Shown in pieces: positions 1-5,800 of a stretch of 5,800 nucleotides of DNA; the stretch's first letter is position 1; every line of letters begins with the position of its first letter. The DNA is from Rhodospirillales bacterium (GTDB lineage Bacteria; Pseudomonadota; Gammaproteobacteria; Steroidobacterales; Rariloculaceae), in NCBI GenBank assembly GCA_024640665.1, contig JAHEEO010000199.1, positions 1 through 5,800 of the forward strand, written 5' to 3'. A program made the position numbers and the translations under genes. The notes beneath the pieces are model-generated. The model saw only the letters and a program-made list of their open reading frames with translations, made no database searches and had not been told where the DNA came from.

Positions 1-74
1 AGCAGGAGACCGGCATGCAAGCCCGCCAAGCCAGCGCCAATAACGATTACGTCATATGAGTTTGCACTGGCCAT
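1..74 (-). CDS. FAD/NAD(P)-binding flavoprotein, N-terminal fragment; candidate coproporphyrinogen/protoporphyrinogen oxidase
   Basis: Only the first 24 codons are in the window; the rest runs off the low-coordinate edge. The visible peptide begins MASANSYDVIVIGAGLAGLH and continues AGLL. A beta strand (DVIVIG) followed by GAGLAGLHAG is the GxGxxG dinucleotide-binding fingerprint at the N-terminus of FAD-dependent oxidoreductases. The ATG at 74 lies 3 bases after the hemH stop TAA (80-78), so it is probably in the same operon. No clear Shine-Dalgarno is seen. Context makes the CgoX/HemY flavoprotein oxidase the best guess, because it is the step missing between HemE and HemH in the coproporphyrin branch. 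The fingerprint is equally compatible with amine oxidases, phytoene-desaturase-like enzymes or other flavoproteins, so no symbol is given. The flavoprotein family is well supported; the substrate is inference. Confidence 0.75.
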   Translation of the reverse strand, partial: MASANSYDVIVIGAGLAGLHAGLL

Positions 75-77
75 GGG

Positions 78-1154
78 TTACGCGGTTTTCGAGTCGACGC
101 CGCACAATGACGGCTTAGCCGGAGTAGGCCGTCCCGACAGGCAGCAATCCACCGGGCAATAATCGTGGCTCGGCCCCAGATTGCCGAGCGCCTTTCGTGC
201 CGGCTGTTCTGTCATGCGCTCTACAATCAGTTCTCTAATCATCTGAATATACGCTGGGTGTGTTCCTACTGTTGCTGCACGAGCCATCTTGATGCCCAGG
301 TTCCTGGCGGCTTCGGCGGCCTCGATATCCAGGTCGATAATGACTTCCATGTGATCGCAGACGAATCCAATTGGCGACACGACAAGCTGCCGCGCACCTT
401 CGTCGTGAGCCGTTGCAATGGCCTCTGATATATCAGGGCCGAGCCACGGATCGCGGCCATAAGAGGCGTTGTTACTTTGGTACACCAGTTTCCAATTCGA
501 GTGCTCGAGCGCTTCGGCAACCAATTGGCAGCTTTCCTGCAACTGCGCCTCATAATTGGCGTTCTTAGCCATGGATTGCGGCAAACTGTGCGCCGTAAAA
601 AGTATCAACGTATCTTTGTCGGCATTGTCCAGTTGCGCCAGCGCATCGCGAGCGCGGTCTGCGACTGCATCGATGAGTAATGGATGATTAAATCCGAGGC
701 GCAGTTTGTCGATGATAGGGGCGTTTTCGAGCGGTGCGACCGCCGCGTAAAGATCTTCGCGGTATTTGCGGCAGCCGCTGTATGAGCTGAACAGGCTGGT
801 TACGAAAGTGATGGCGCGGCCAATGCCGTCATCGCGCATTTTCTTGACTGTATCCGTCAGCATTGGATGCCAATTGCGATTGCCCCAATAGATAGGCAAA
901 GCCGGGCCATGTGTGTCGAGCTCTAAGCGCAATGCAGAAATAAAATCGCGCACTTGCTGGTTGATGGGACTCACGCCACCGAATGCTTGATACCGCTGTG
1001 CGATGTGCGCTTTTGATTCCGGTTTTATCGGCAGGCCGCGCAATACATTATCGAGGAACGGCATTACATCATCGGGGCCTTCCGGGCCGCCGAAGGAAAC
1101 GACCAGGACGGCGTCGTAGGATCTGGCTGAGTCGTCGTGGAGTGATTTATTCAT
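78..1154 (-). CDS. hemH: Ferrochelatase, probable coproporphyrin ferrochelatase with [2Fe-2S] ligand cysteines
   Basis: Inserts Fe(II) into a porphyrin; beside hemQ the substrate is probably coproporphyrin III (CpfC role), giving coprohaem. The product is 358 residues, normal for the family. Seen: N-terminal VLVVSFGGPEGPDDVMPFL (16-34), FGGVSPIN (58-65), the catalytic-His motif TAHSLP with H189, the QS..WLGPD segment (226-241), and the DHMEV..D.D motif with E270, matching the His/Glu metal-site pair known from Bacillus HemH (H183/E264). Cysteines lie at C128 (SSYSGC) and in a C-terminal cluster C333, C337, C338 and C351. This resembles the internal-plus-C-terminal ligand set of [2Fe-2S] ferrochelatases such as those of Mycobacterium. 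No transmembrane tail is evident. The start at 1154 is chosen because homology begins just after it; the longer frame from 1232 would overlap hemQ by 65 bases with a non-conserved peptide. Its 5' end lies 13 bases after hemQ. No good ribosome-binding site is visible. Confidence 0.96.
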   Translation of the reverse strand: MNKSLHDDSARSYDAVLVVSFGGPEGPDDVMPFLDNVLRGLPIKPESKAHIAQRYQAFGGVSPINQQVRDFISALRLELDTHGPALPIYWGNRNWHPMLTDTVKKMRDDGIGRAITFVTSLFSSYSGCRKYREDLYAAVAPLENAPIIDKLRLGFNHPLLIDAVADRARDALAQLDNADKDTLILFTAHSLPQSMAKNANYEAQLQESCQLVAEALEHSNWKLVYQSNNASYGRDPWLGPDISEAIATAHDEGARQLVVSPIGFVCDHMEVIIDLDIEAAEAARNLGIKMARAATVGTHPAYIQMIRELIVERMTEQPARKALGNLGPSHDYCPVDCCLSGRPTPAKPSLCGVDSKTA

Positions 1155-1171
1155 CTTGAAGGTGCGCTCAT
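1151..1171 (-). other. Six-codon mini-ORF bridging hemQ and hemH
   Basis: A minimal frame, ATG at 1171-1169 to TGA at 1153-1151, encodes MSAPSR. Its ATG overlaps the hemQ stop (1170-1168) as ATGA, and its TGA overlaps the hemH ATG (1154-1152) as ATGA. It thus fills the only gap in an otherwise unbroken chain of ATGA joints. It could let terminating ribosomes re-initiate and pass from hemQ to hemH, which lacks a clear Shine-Dalgarno. The arrangement is read directly from the sequence. That it is translated is inference and chance is a real alternative. The peptide itself is unlikely to have a function. Confidence 0.3.
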
Positions 1172-1887
1172 GAGAGTACCGATTCGCTTTGCCAGATTGC
1201 TTTTCCAATAAAAAACGGCCCAAGGCTATCAAGATACTGAGCGGTCTGCTCTGTCTTACGCATTTCTTGGACGACAGCGGAAAGCGGATGCAGTTTTGGG
1301 CCGATTAGACCGACTACAAAATCGTTGTCGTTCTTGTCTAAGCCATGACATGCGAGCCTTACATCGGCTGCGTGACCGCCGAGACCATAACGTTTCGCGA
1401 GCGTACCGTGTTCCGCGAGAATTCGGCGCTGATGCTCTTCCGGCAATGTTTGGAATTTTTTCGATCGCTGTAACGGATACCAAACAGCCCACGGGGCGTC
1501 CTTGTTGCTCAGCTTTTGTGTGGGCTTCGTGAATAGCGTATCGACGAGATCCGGCTCATAGCCAATGGAATACGTTCTACCGAGCATGTCGAACTCAGGC
1601 TTGTGCGTATAGCTCGCAAACGGCTCTGAGTTAAATACCTTTCGCAGTGTTGTGACAAAAAAGTCAGGATCTTCTGCAACGGCAATGACGCCGATACCGC
1701 GCGGGTCGTTCGCATCGACATAGAGCGCCCCGACTATGTCGTTTTTTGCGAGCGCTTCTGCCGCCGCCGTTGCATCGGCGCAGTCGCCGAATGCCGTGAA
1801 TTTCATAAACAGGCGACGATTCAACGTCGTGACTTCGCCCTTTAACAGGCCTTTTTCACTGAGGTCGAGTGGTGCTGGGTTATTCAT
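1168..1887 (-). CDS. hemQ: HemQ / coprohaem decarboxylase (ChdC), chlorite-dismutase family
   Basis: Probable peroxide-dependent decarboxylation of coprohaem III to haem b, the last step of the coproporphyrin branch. The protein is 239 residues, close to the usual ~250. Seen: GALYVDANDPRGIGVIAVAEDPD (53-75), the YPLQR segment with Y137 and R141 (matching the Tyr and Lys of YPMSK in Firmicute HemQ, where the Tyr is the radical site), LAEHG with H160 as likely proximal haem ligand, and the C-terminal signature EMRKTEQTAQYLDSLGPFFIGK (208-229). By my hand alignment, R177 falls at the distal position that is Gln in Firmicute HemQ and Arg in true chlorite dismutases. The loop between H160 and R177 is about four residues longer than usual. 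Position between hemE and hemH argues for haem synthesis rather than chlorite detoxification. ATG at 1887 overlaps the hemE stop by 4 bases and has a good ribosome-binding site. Family assignment is firm; exact activity is inferred from context. Confidence 0.92.
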   Translation of the reverse strand: MNNPAPLDLSEKGLLKGEVTTLNRRLFMKFTAFGDCADATAAAEALAKNDIVGALYVDANDPRGIGVIAVAEDPDFFVTTLRKVFNSEPFASYTHKPEFDMLGRTYSIGYEPDLVDTLFTKPTQKLSNKDAPWAVWYPLQRSKKFQTLPEEHQRRILAEHGTLAKRYGLGGHAADVRLACHGLDKNDNDFVVGLIGPKLHPLSAVVQEMRKTEQTAQYLDSLGPFFIGKAIWQSESVLS

Positions 1888-2897
1888 TTTTCTTCCTCGT
1901 GCACAGTTTTAATGAGTGCTTCGACGCTTTCTATCGGCGTTTTCGGCAGAATGCCGTGACCGAGATTAACAATGTGTCCGAGCGGATCAACCGTTGACAA
2001 TAATTCGCGCGCGCTGGCGCGGGTTGCGTCGGCGCCAGCCAGCAAGATCGCCGGGTCTATATTGCCTTGCACTGCACGATCACTATAACGCTTCTGCAGC
2101 TTGCCCAAGTCTACTCGCCAATCGACTGCTAAGACTTCGGACGGCAGTGCTGCGTAAGCATCCATGAGATGTGGCGCATTTTGCAGAAACAAGATTCGTG
2201 GCACACCGGCTTTGCCGATGCCCTCGAGCAAGGCTCGCAAATGCGGTTCGATCAGTCGCTGCCAGTCGCTTAACGAAAGTAGTCCGGCCCACGAATCGAA
2301 GATCTGCACTGCGTCGGCGCCGGCCTCGGCTTGCTTTATCAGATAGGTTTGCATGAGCTCGGTTAATTTGCTCAGTAGTTTGTTCAGCAGTACGGGTTCG
2401 GCTGCTGCAAACGCGCGTAGTGTCGGAAACTCTTTTACGCCGCGCCCTTCGACGAGATAGGCGGCGAGCGTCCAAGGTGCGCCGCAGAAGCCCAGCAGCG
2501 CGGTGGAGTCGGGCAGTGCCTCGCGGGTCAGTTTTAGCGCAGTAATGACTTCCGGCGCAATATTATCCGGATCGGCTTCAGTGAGCTGTGCAAGGGCTTT
2601 TTCGCTGCGAATCGGATTAGCTACCACAGGCCCTGGGTCGAAATCGAAGTCGACGCCGATGGCTGGCAATGGGCTCATGATGTCGGCAAATACGATAGCC
2701 GCGTCGAGCGGAAAGCGCTTCATTGGCATCAATGTGACGTCGCGCGCGAGCTCCGGGTCACCGGCAAGTGCTTTAAAGCTGTGAGTTTTGCGGAATTCTC
2801 GATACTCGGGCAGATATCGTCCTGCCTGCCGCATGATCCACAGGGGTCTTCTCGGCGTTGGTTCGCGACGAATAGTTTGCAGTAAAAGTTTGCTCAT
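1884..2897 (-). CDS. hemE: Uroporphyrinogen decarboxylase
   Basis: Cytosolic enzyme that removes four carboxyl groups from uroporphyrinogen III to give coproporphyrinogen III, the last intermediate common to both late haem branches. The product has 337 residues, slightly short of the usual ~340-355 but complete. Seen: the first signature PLWIMRQAGRYLPEYRE (18-34), with the Arg residues that bind substrate carboxylates; FADIMSPLPAIG with D72, equivalent to the catalytic Asp; the second signature GFCGAPWTLAAYLVEG (136-151) with Y147; DSWAGLL; and the C-terminal NLGHGILPKTP with H314. All key residues are present. The ATG at 2897 overlaps the response-regulator stop as ATGA, and its own stop overlaps the hemQ ATG in the same way. 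Only a weak GGA purine patch precedes the start, so translation is probably coupled to the upstream gene. Confidence 0.98.
   Translation of the reverse strand: MSKLLLQTIRREPTPRRPLWIMRQAGRYLPEYREFRKTHSFKALAGDPELARDVTLMPMKRFPLDAAIVFADIMSPLPAIGVDFDFDPGPVVANPIRSEKALAQLTEADPDNIAPEVITALKLTREALPDSTALLGFCGAPWTLAAYLVEGRGVKEFPTLRAFAAAEPVLLNKLLSKLTELMQTYLIKQAEAGADAVQIFDSWAGLLSLSDWQRLIEPHLRALLEGIGKAGVPRILFLQNAPHLMDAYAALPSEVLAVDWRVDLGKLQKRYSDRAVQGNIDPAILLAGADATRASARELLSTVDPLGHIVNLGHGILPKTPIESVEALIKTVHEEEK
1892..1898 (-). promoter_or_regulatory. Ribosome-binding site of hemQ
   Basis: On the minus strand GAGGAAG stands 4 bases before the hemQ ATG at 1887, inside the last codons of hemE. It is the only strong Shine-Dalgarno-like purine run I find at a joint in this operon. 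hemQ may therefore be initiated independently as well as by coupling to hemE. Confidence 0.7.
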
Positions 2898-3619
2898 TCT
2901 TTGTCCGATAAAGTTTGGGGTTCGACGGTAAAGCGGTAGCCCACACCGCGCACGGTGTGAAAATGCAAAGGGGCTTCGGCATTGCGCTCGAATCGTTTTC
3001 GCAAACGCACGATAAAATTGTCTACCGTTCGCGTGGAAGGGAAAACTTCGTAACCCCAGACGCGATCGAGCACTTCTTCGCGCGTGACGATATTGCCATC
3101 GTGTTCTGCAAGCAATTTTAGAATCATGGCTTCTTTGTGGGTCAGGCTGTGTGCGGTGCCGTCCCAGGCACTGGCCTCGTAAGTGTGAAAGTCGACGCGA
3201 TTGCCGCCGAAGTCCAAGGCAGACTGATCGTGCTCATACCAGGCACTGCGCCTGAGAATGGCCGCGACTCTAAGCAGCAGCTCTTTCAAGTGAAATGGCT
3301 TTGCCAGATAGTCGTCGCCGCCGGCTTCGAAGCCGCGAATGCGGTCCGCAGGCTCATTGTTGACGGTCAGAAACAGCACGGGGGTTTGTATGCCGGACTG
3401 ACGAATCTCAGTGCAAACCTGCAAGCCGTCCAGCTTTGGCATCATCACGTCGAGCAGCACGAGGTCGAAAGCTTGCTTGCGCAGCTTCTCGAGTCCCTCG
3501 GCGCCATCATGCGCAACTTCGGTTGCGTATCCCTCCGCCTCGAGGTTCTCGCGAATGCCGTCGGCCAGATGTTTCTCGTCATCGACGACGAGTACGCGTG
3601 GAGCATGCGTCGCCATCAT
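2894..3619 (-). CDS. OmpR/PhoB-family DNA-binding response regulator
   Basis: Cytoplasmic transcription factor, partner of the histidine kinase just upstream. The chosen product has 241 residues. Receiver domain about 7-123: acidic pair D13/D14 in VVDDE, phospho-acceptor D57 in LLDVMMPKLDG, T85 in FLTV, K107 in LAKPF. Winged-helix effector domain about 135-233: LTHKEAMILKLLAEHDGNIV, then EEVLDRVWGY, the recognition helix region STRTVDNFIVRLRKRFE, and the C-terminal hairpin HFHTVRGVGYRF. All phosphorylation residues are intact. Start: ATG at 3619 gives the same ATGA overlap with the kinase stop as at the other joints. ATGs at 3634 (five residues longer) and 3616 (one shorter) are also possible; the peptide before VLVVDDE is not conserved. 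Its stop overlaps the hemE ATG. Target genes cannot be read from the sequence; position suggests control linked to haem synthesis. Confidence 0.95.
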   Translation of the reverse strand: MMATHAPRVLVVDDEKHLADGIRENLEAEGYATEVAHDGAEGLEKLRKQAFDLVLLDVMMPKLDGLQVCTEIRQSGIQTPVLFLTVNNEPADRIRGFEAGGDDYLAKPFHLKELLLRVAAILRRSAWYEHDQSALDFGGNRVDFHTYEASAWDGTAHSLTHKEAMILKLLAEHDGNIVTREEVLDRVWGYEVFPSTRTVDNFIVRLRKRFERNAEAPLHFHTVRGVGYRFTVEPQTLSDKE

Positions 3620-4599
3620 TGCGTGTCCGGCCATGTAATCAAAAATTCGGCGCCATGTCCGGGGCCGTCGCTGCGTGCGGAAATGCTGGCATCCGACAGC
3701 TCAACGAGTCGCCGGACAATGTACAGACCCAAGCCTGAGCCCGGTGTAGAGCGGCGCATTTCGTCACCGGCTCGATAAAACTTCTCAAATATCATTTCAG
3801 CATCTTCCGAGGGAAATCCCGCGCCGTCGTCGGAGACGCTCAATTGCACGCCACCGCCCAGGCGACGTGCGTGAATCTTAATCTCTTTGCCGGACCCGGC
3901 AATGCAGGCGTTCAGCGAATTATCCAACAAATTGCTCAGTATGGCTTCCAGCGCAGTGCGATCGATTGTTAAATGAATATCACTGTCAATATGCCGGTTG
4001 ATCGCTATTCCGGCATGCGCGGCTCGCTCGCTGGCCGCTTCCGCAATGGTGGCGATGAGCGGTGCCAGTTCGAGGGGCGCCGGTTTCAGTGTGTGGCGGC
4101 CCTCTTCCAGGCGGGTCGTATCCAACAGGTTTTCAACCATTCGTAACAGGCGGTCATCGTCCGCGAGAATACGCTGCGAAAGACGCTTCGCTTCTGGCTC
4201 TTTCGAGCGCAGAGCCAGTGTTTCCGCGGCCAGACGAATACTCGCGAGCGGGCTCTTGAACTCATGGGAAACGGCGGCCAGAAAGTTCTGTTGGCGGCGG
4301 CGCAGTTCGGCGTCGTGGCGGATCGTTCGCGTCATGACAGTGAGTCCGCCGAGCAGCACAACCAGGAAAAAGCCGCCTTCCCAGAGAATTCTATTAATGC
4401 GCATGTCGGCGTCGCGATCCAGCGCGGCAATTTCTGCGCGATCTGTTTGCGAGTCATAAAGTTCGGTGAGCTGGCTGCGCACCGATTGTGTGTACCGAAC
4501 ATGGTCGTAAATCCAATAACTTGCCAGCACCAAGAGGATCAACAGCAAGCCGACAAAGCCAACCTGCAGAACCTTGCTTGGATCCCGGCGTAGCGTCAT
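3616..4599 (-). CDS. Membrane sensor histidine kinase, HAMP-less, short extracytoplasmic loop
   Basis: Inner-membrane sensor kinase of 327 residues, cognate to the regulator immediately downstream. Two hydrophobic segments, about 11-31 and 72-90, flank a loop of only about 40 mostly hydrophilic residues, which I do not recognise as a known sensor domain. About 20 residues separate the second membrane segment from the catalytic His, so there is no room for a HAMP domain. HisKA: SHEFKSPLASIRLAAETLAL with phospho-acceptor H112. HATPase_c: N box NLLDNSLNA (223-231), G1 box DDGAGF (258-262 region), F box FEKFYR (271-276), G2 box GSGLGL (287-292). The kinase thus looks fully active. ATG at 4599 overlaps the hemL stop as ATGA; no clear Shine-Dalgarno is visible, which fits translational coupling to hemL. 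The signal is unknown; a cue at the membrane, perhaps haem- or redox-linked, is inference from context. Confidence 0.95.
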   Translation of the reverse strand: MTLRRDPSKVLQVGFVGLLLILLVLASYWIYDHVRYTQSVRSQLTELYDSQTDRAEIAALDRDADMRINRILWEGGFFLVVLLGGLTVMTRTIRHDAELRRRQQNFLAAVSHEFKSPLASIRLAAETLALRSKEPEAKRLSQRILADDDRLLRMVENLLDTTRLEEGRHTLKPAPLELAPLIATIAEAASERAAHAGIAINRHIDSDIHLTIDRTALEAILSNLLDNSLNACIAGSGKEIKIHARRLGGGVQLSVSDDGAGFPSEDAEMIFEKFYRAGDEMRRSTPGSGLGLYIVRRLVELSDASISARSDGPGHGAEFLITWPDTQ

Positions 4600-5800
4600 G
4601 CGTTGGCAGCCGCTTCAAGCGCTGGGCCGAGAGCCTCGGCGAGTTGATCGATGTGCGCTCGCGTGTGTGCAAGCGAAAGAAAGCCGACTTCATACGCAGA
4701 AGGCGCCAATGCGATTCCTTTATCCAGCAGATTGTGAAACAGCGCTGCGTAGGCTTTGCCCGTGCGAGGATCCAGTGATTCGGCGGTACGCGGCGGCGCG
4801 TCTGTATATAGAGCCATCCAGAAAATCGAGCCGATTCGGACCAGGCTGGCCTGCAGCGGGGAACGCGCAAGCACCGGTGTCAGGCTTTCTTCCAAGTAGG
4901 CGCCGAGTGTTTCGAGCGTTGCCCAGCCATCGAGTTCGTCCATGGTTCGCAGGGCTGCGAGCCCGGCACTCATCGCAACCGGGTTGCCGGACAGTGTACC
5001 CGCTTGATAAACGTCGCCCAGCGGCGAAAGCTTGCTCATAATCGCAGCCGTACTCGCGAATGCGCCGACCGGCATTCCGCCGCCTATGACTTTTCCAAAG
5101 GTGGCGATGTCAGGCCGTATGCCGTAGTGCGCCGAAGCACCACCCGGGCCTAAGCGAAAGCCAGAAATTACTTCGTCGAGAATTAACAGTGCGCCGGACG
5201 CATTGCACTGAGCGCGAAGCTGCTCCAGGAACGCTTGACGCTGCAATAACAAGCCATTGTTAGCCGGCACGGGCTCAACAATGATCGCAGCAATGCGGTC
5301 GCCTTCCTTTGCGAACAGATCTTTTACGGCTTGCTCATCGTCGAGCGGCAGGACGCGGGTAAGCGCGGCAAAGTCCTTAGGAACACCGCTGGACGACGGG
5401 TGTCCCAGTGTAATGAGCCCGGAGCCGGCAGCCACCAGCAAGTGATCGACATGCCCGTGATAGCAACCGGAAAACTTAACGACCAAATCGCGGCCGGTAA
5501 AGCCGCGCGCCAATCGAACAGCGCTCATGACGGCTTCAGTGCCGGAAGACACGCAGCGAACCTGTTCAATATGTGGGTAGCGGTCGACGATTTCTTCCGC
5601 GAGTTCGATTTCCGGCACGCACGGAGCGCCAAATGATGTGCCGGCTCGGGCCGTCGACTCGATGGCGCTAATGATCGCTGGGTGAGCGTGACCGAGAATC
5701 AGTGGTCCCCACGAGCCGACGAAGTCGAGATAGTCGTTACCGTCGACGTCGGTAATCGTAGAGCCGTTGGCTGATGCGATTACGCGAGGCGTGCCGCCAA
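4596..5800 (-). CDS. hemL: Glutamate-1-semialdehyde 2,1-aminomutase, 5'-truncated by the window edge
   Basis: PLP/PMP-dependent cytosolic enzyme that converts glutamate-1-semialdehyde to 5-aminolevulinate, ending the C5 route into tetrapyrroles. The last 400 residues are visible; roughly 30 N-terminal residues lie beyond 5800, judging from the usual position of the catalytic lysine near 265. Numbering visible residues: GSWGPLILGHAHP near the start, the cofactor phosphate loop SSGTEA (84-89), GCYHG (111-115), LILDEVISGFR with PLP-binding D208, TFGKVIGGGMPVGAF with Schiff-base K236 (codon 5093-5091), and C-terminal YEVGFLSLAHT with E370. These motifs distinguish HemL from generic class-III aminotransferases. 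A GTG at 5618 is an internal Val codon, not the start, because conserved HemL sequence continues upstream in frame. Its stop overlaps the kinase ATG by 4 bases, making hemL the first visible gene of the operon. Confidence 0.98.
   Translation of the reverse strand, partial: GGTPRVIASANGSTITDVDGNDYLDFVGSWGPLILGHAHPAIISAIESTARAGTSFGAPCVPEIELAEEIVDRYPHIEQVRCVSSGTEAVMSAVRLARGFTGRDLVVKFSGCYHGHVDHLLVAAGSGLITLGHPSSSGVPKDFAALTRVLPLDDEQAVKDLFAKEGDRIAAIIVEPVPANNGLLLQRQAFLEQLRAQCNASGALLILDEVISGFRLGPGGASAHYGIRPDIATFGKVIGGGMPVGAFASTAAIMSKLSPLGDVYQAGTLSGNPVAMSAGLAALRTMDELDGWATLETLGAYLEESLTPVLARSPLQASLVRIGSIFWMALYTDAPPRTAESLDPRTGKAYAALFHNLLDKGIALAPSAYEVGFLSLAHTRAHIDQLAEALGPALEAAANA

Noticed and set aside
1155..1232. 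26-codon N-terminal extension of hemH starting at 1232
   Set aside because: It would overlap hemQ by 65 bases, encodes a non-conserved basic peptide, and ferrochelatase homology begins after the ATG at 1154.
1168..1887. A true chlorite dismutase for perchlorate or chlorite respiration
   Set aside because: Despite the apparent distal Arg, the gene is embedded between hemE and hemH, carries the HemQ-type YP..R and EMR...FFIGK motifs, and no (per)chlorate reductase genes are nearby.
3137..3778. Long plus-strand open frame (213 codons) antisense to the response regulator and the kinase 3' end
   Set aside because: It lies entirely opposite two well-conserved genes, has no recognisable domain, and is expected from codon bias on the other strand.
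3998..4459. Plus-strand open frame (153 codons) opposite the histidine kinase
   Set aside because: Composition is Arg/Ser-heavy without any motif and the complementary strand encodes clear HisKA and membrane segments.
4574..5041. Plus-strand open frame (155 codons) opposite hemL
   Set aside because: Arg/Ser/Pro-rich low-information translation antisense to conserved hemL; a shadow frame.
4596..5618. hemL starting at the GTG at 5618
   Set aside because: The frame stays open to the window edge and encodes conserved HemL sequence, including GSWGPLILGHAHP, upstream of this codon.
1..5800. Internal promoters, terminators, regulator binding sites, mobile elements or repeats
   Set aside because: No gap between genes exceeds 13 bases, and I saw no terminator-like hairpin with a T-run, direct repeat pair or transposase remnant.

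Overview
The window is a single, gap-free run of genes on the minus strand, read from high to low coordinates: hemL (5' end outside the window), a membrane sensor histidine kinase, an OmpR/PhoB-type response regulator, hemE, a HemQ/ChdC (chlorite-dismutase family) gene, hemH, and the first 24 codons of an FAD/NAD(P)-binding protein. There is no intergenic stretch long enough for an internal promoter or terminator. I see no RNA genes, mobile elements, repeats or CRISPR. The plus-strand reading frames, some over 150 codons, are shadows of these genes.

Layout and joints: hemL/kinase, kinase/regulator, regulator/hemE and hemE/hemQ each join by the same 4-base ATGA overlap, where the stop TGA sits inside the next ATG. 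The hemQ/hemH gap is 13 bases, but it holds a six-codon frame that overlaps both neighbours by ATGA. hemH and the last, partial gene are 3 bases apart. This looks like one transcript with strong translational coupling, whose promoter must lie upstream of position 5800.

Biology: HemL makes 5-aminolevulinate, the committed haem precursor, and HemE makes coproporphyrinogen III. HemQ next to HemH points to the coproporphyrin-dependent branch, in which coproporphyrinogen is oxidised, iron is inserted into coproporphyrin, and HemQ/ChdC decarboxylates coprohaem to haem b. The partial flavoprotein is a candidate for the oxidase, but only its nucleotide-binding fingerprint is visible. HemB, HemC and HemD are not in the window. 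HemH keeps the Cys pattern expected for a [2Fe-2S] ferrochelatase. The most notable point is a complete two-component system wired between the first and the mid-pathway haem enzymes, suggesting dedicated sensing linked to haem supply.

Organism: a bacterium of moderate GC content (impression, not counted). The gene set is unlike the protoporphyrin-type haem genes of Enterobacteria or Pseudomonas. The coproporphyrin branch is classic for Firmicutes and Actinobacteria and also reported from some diderm phyla. I cannot fix the phylum from this sequence.
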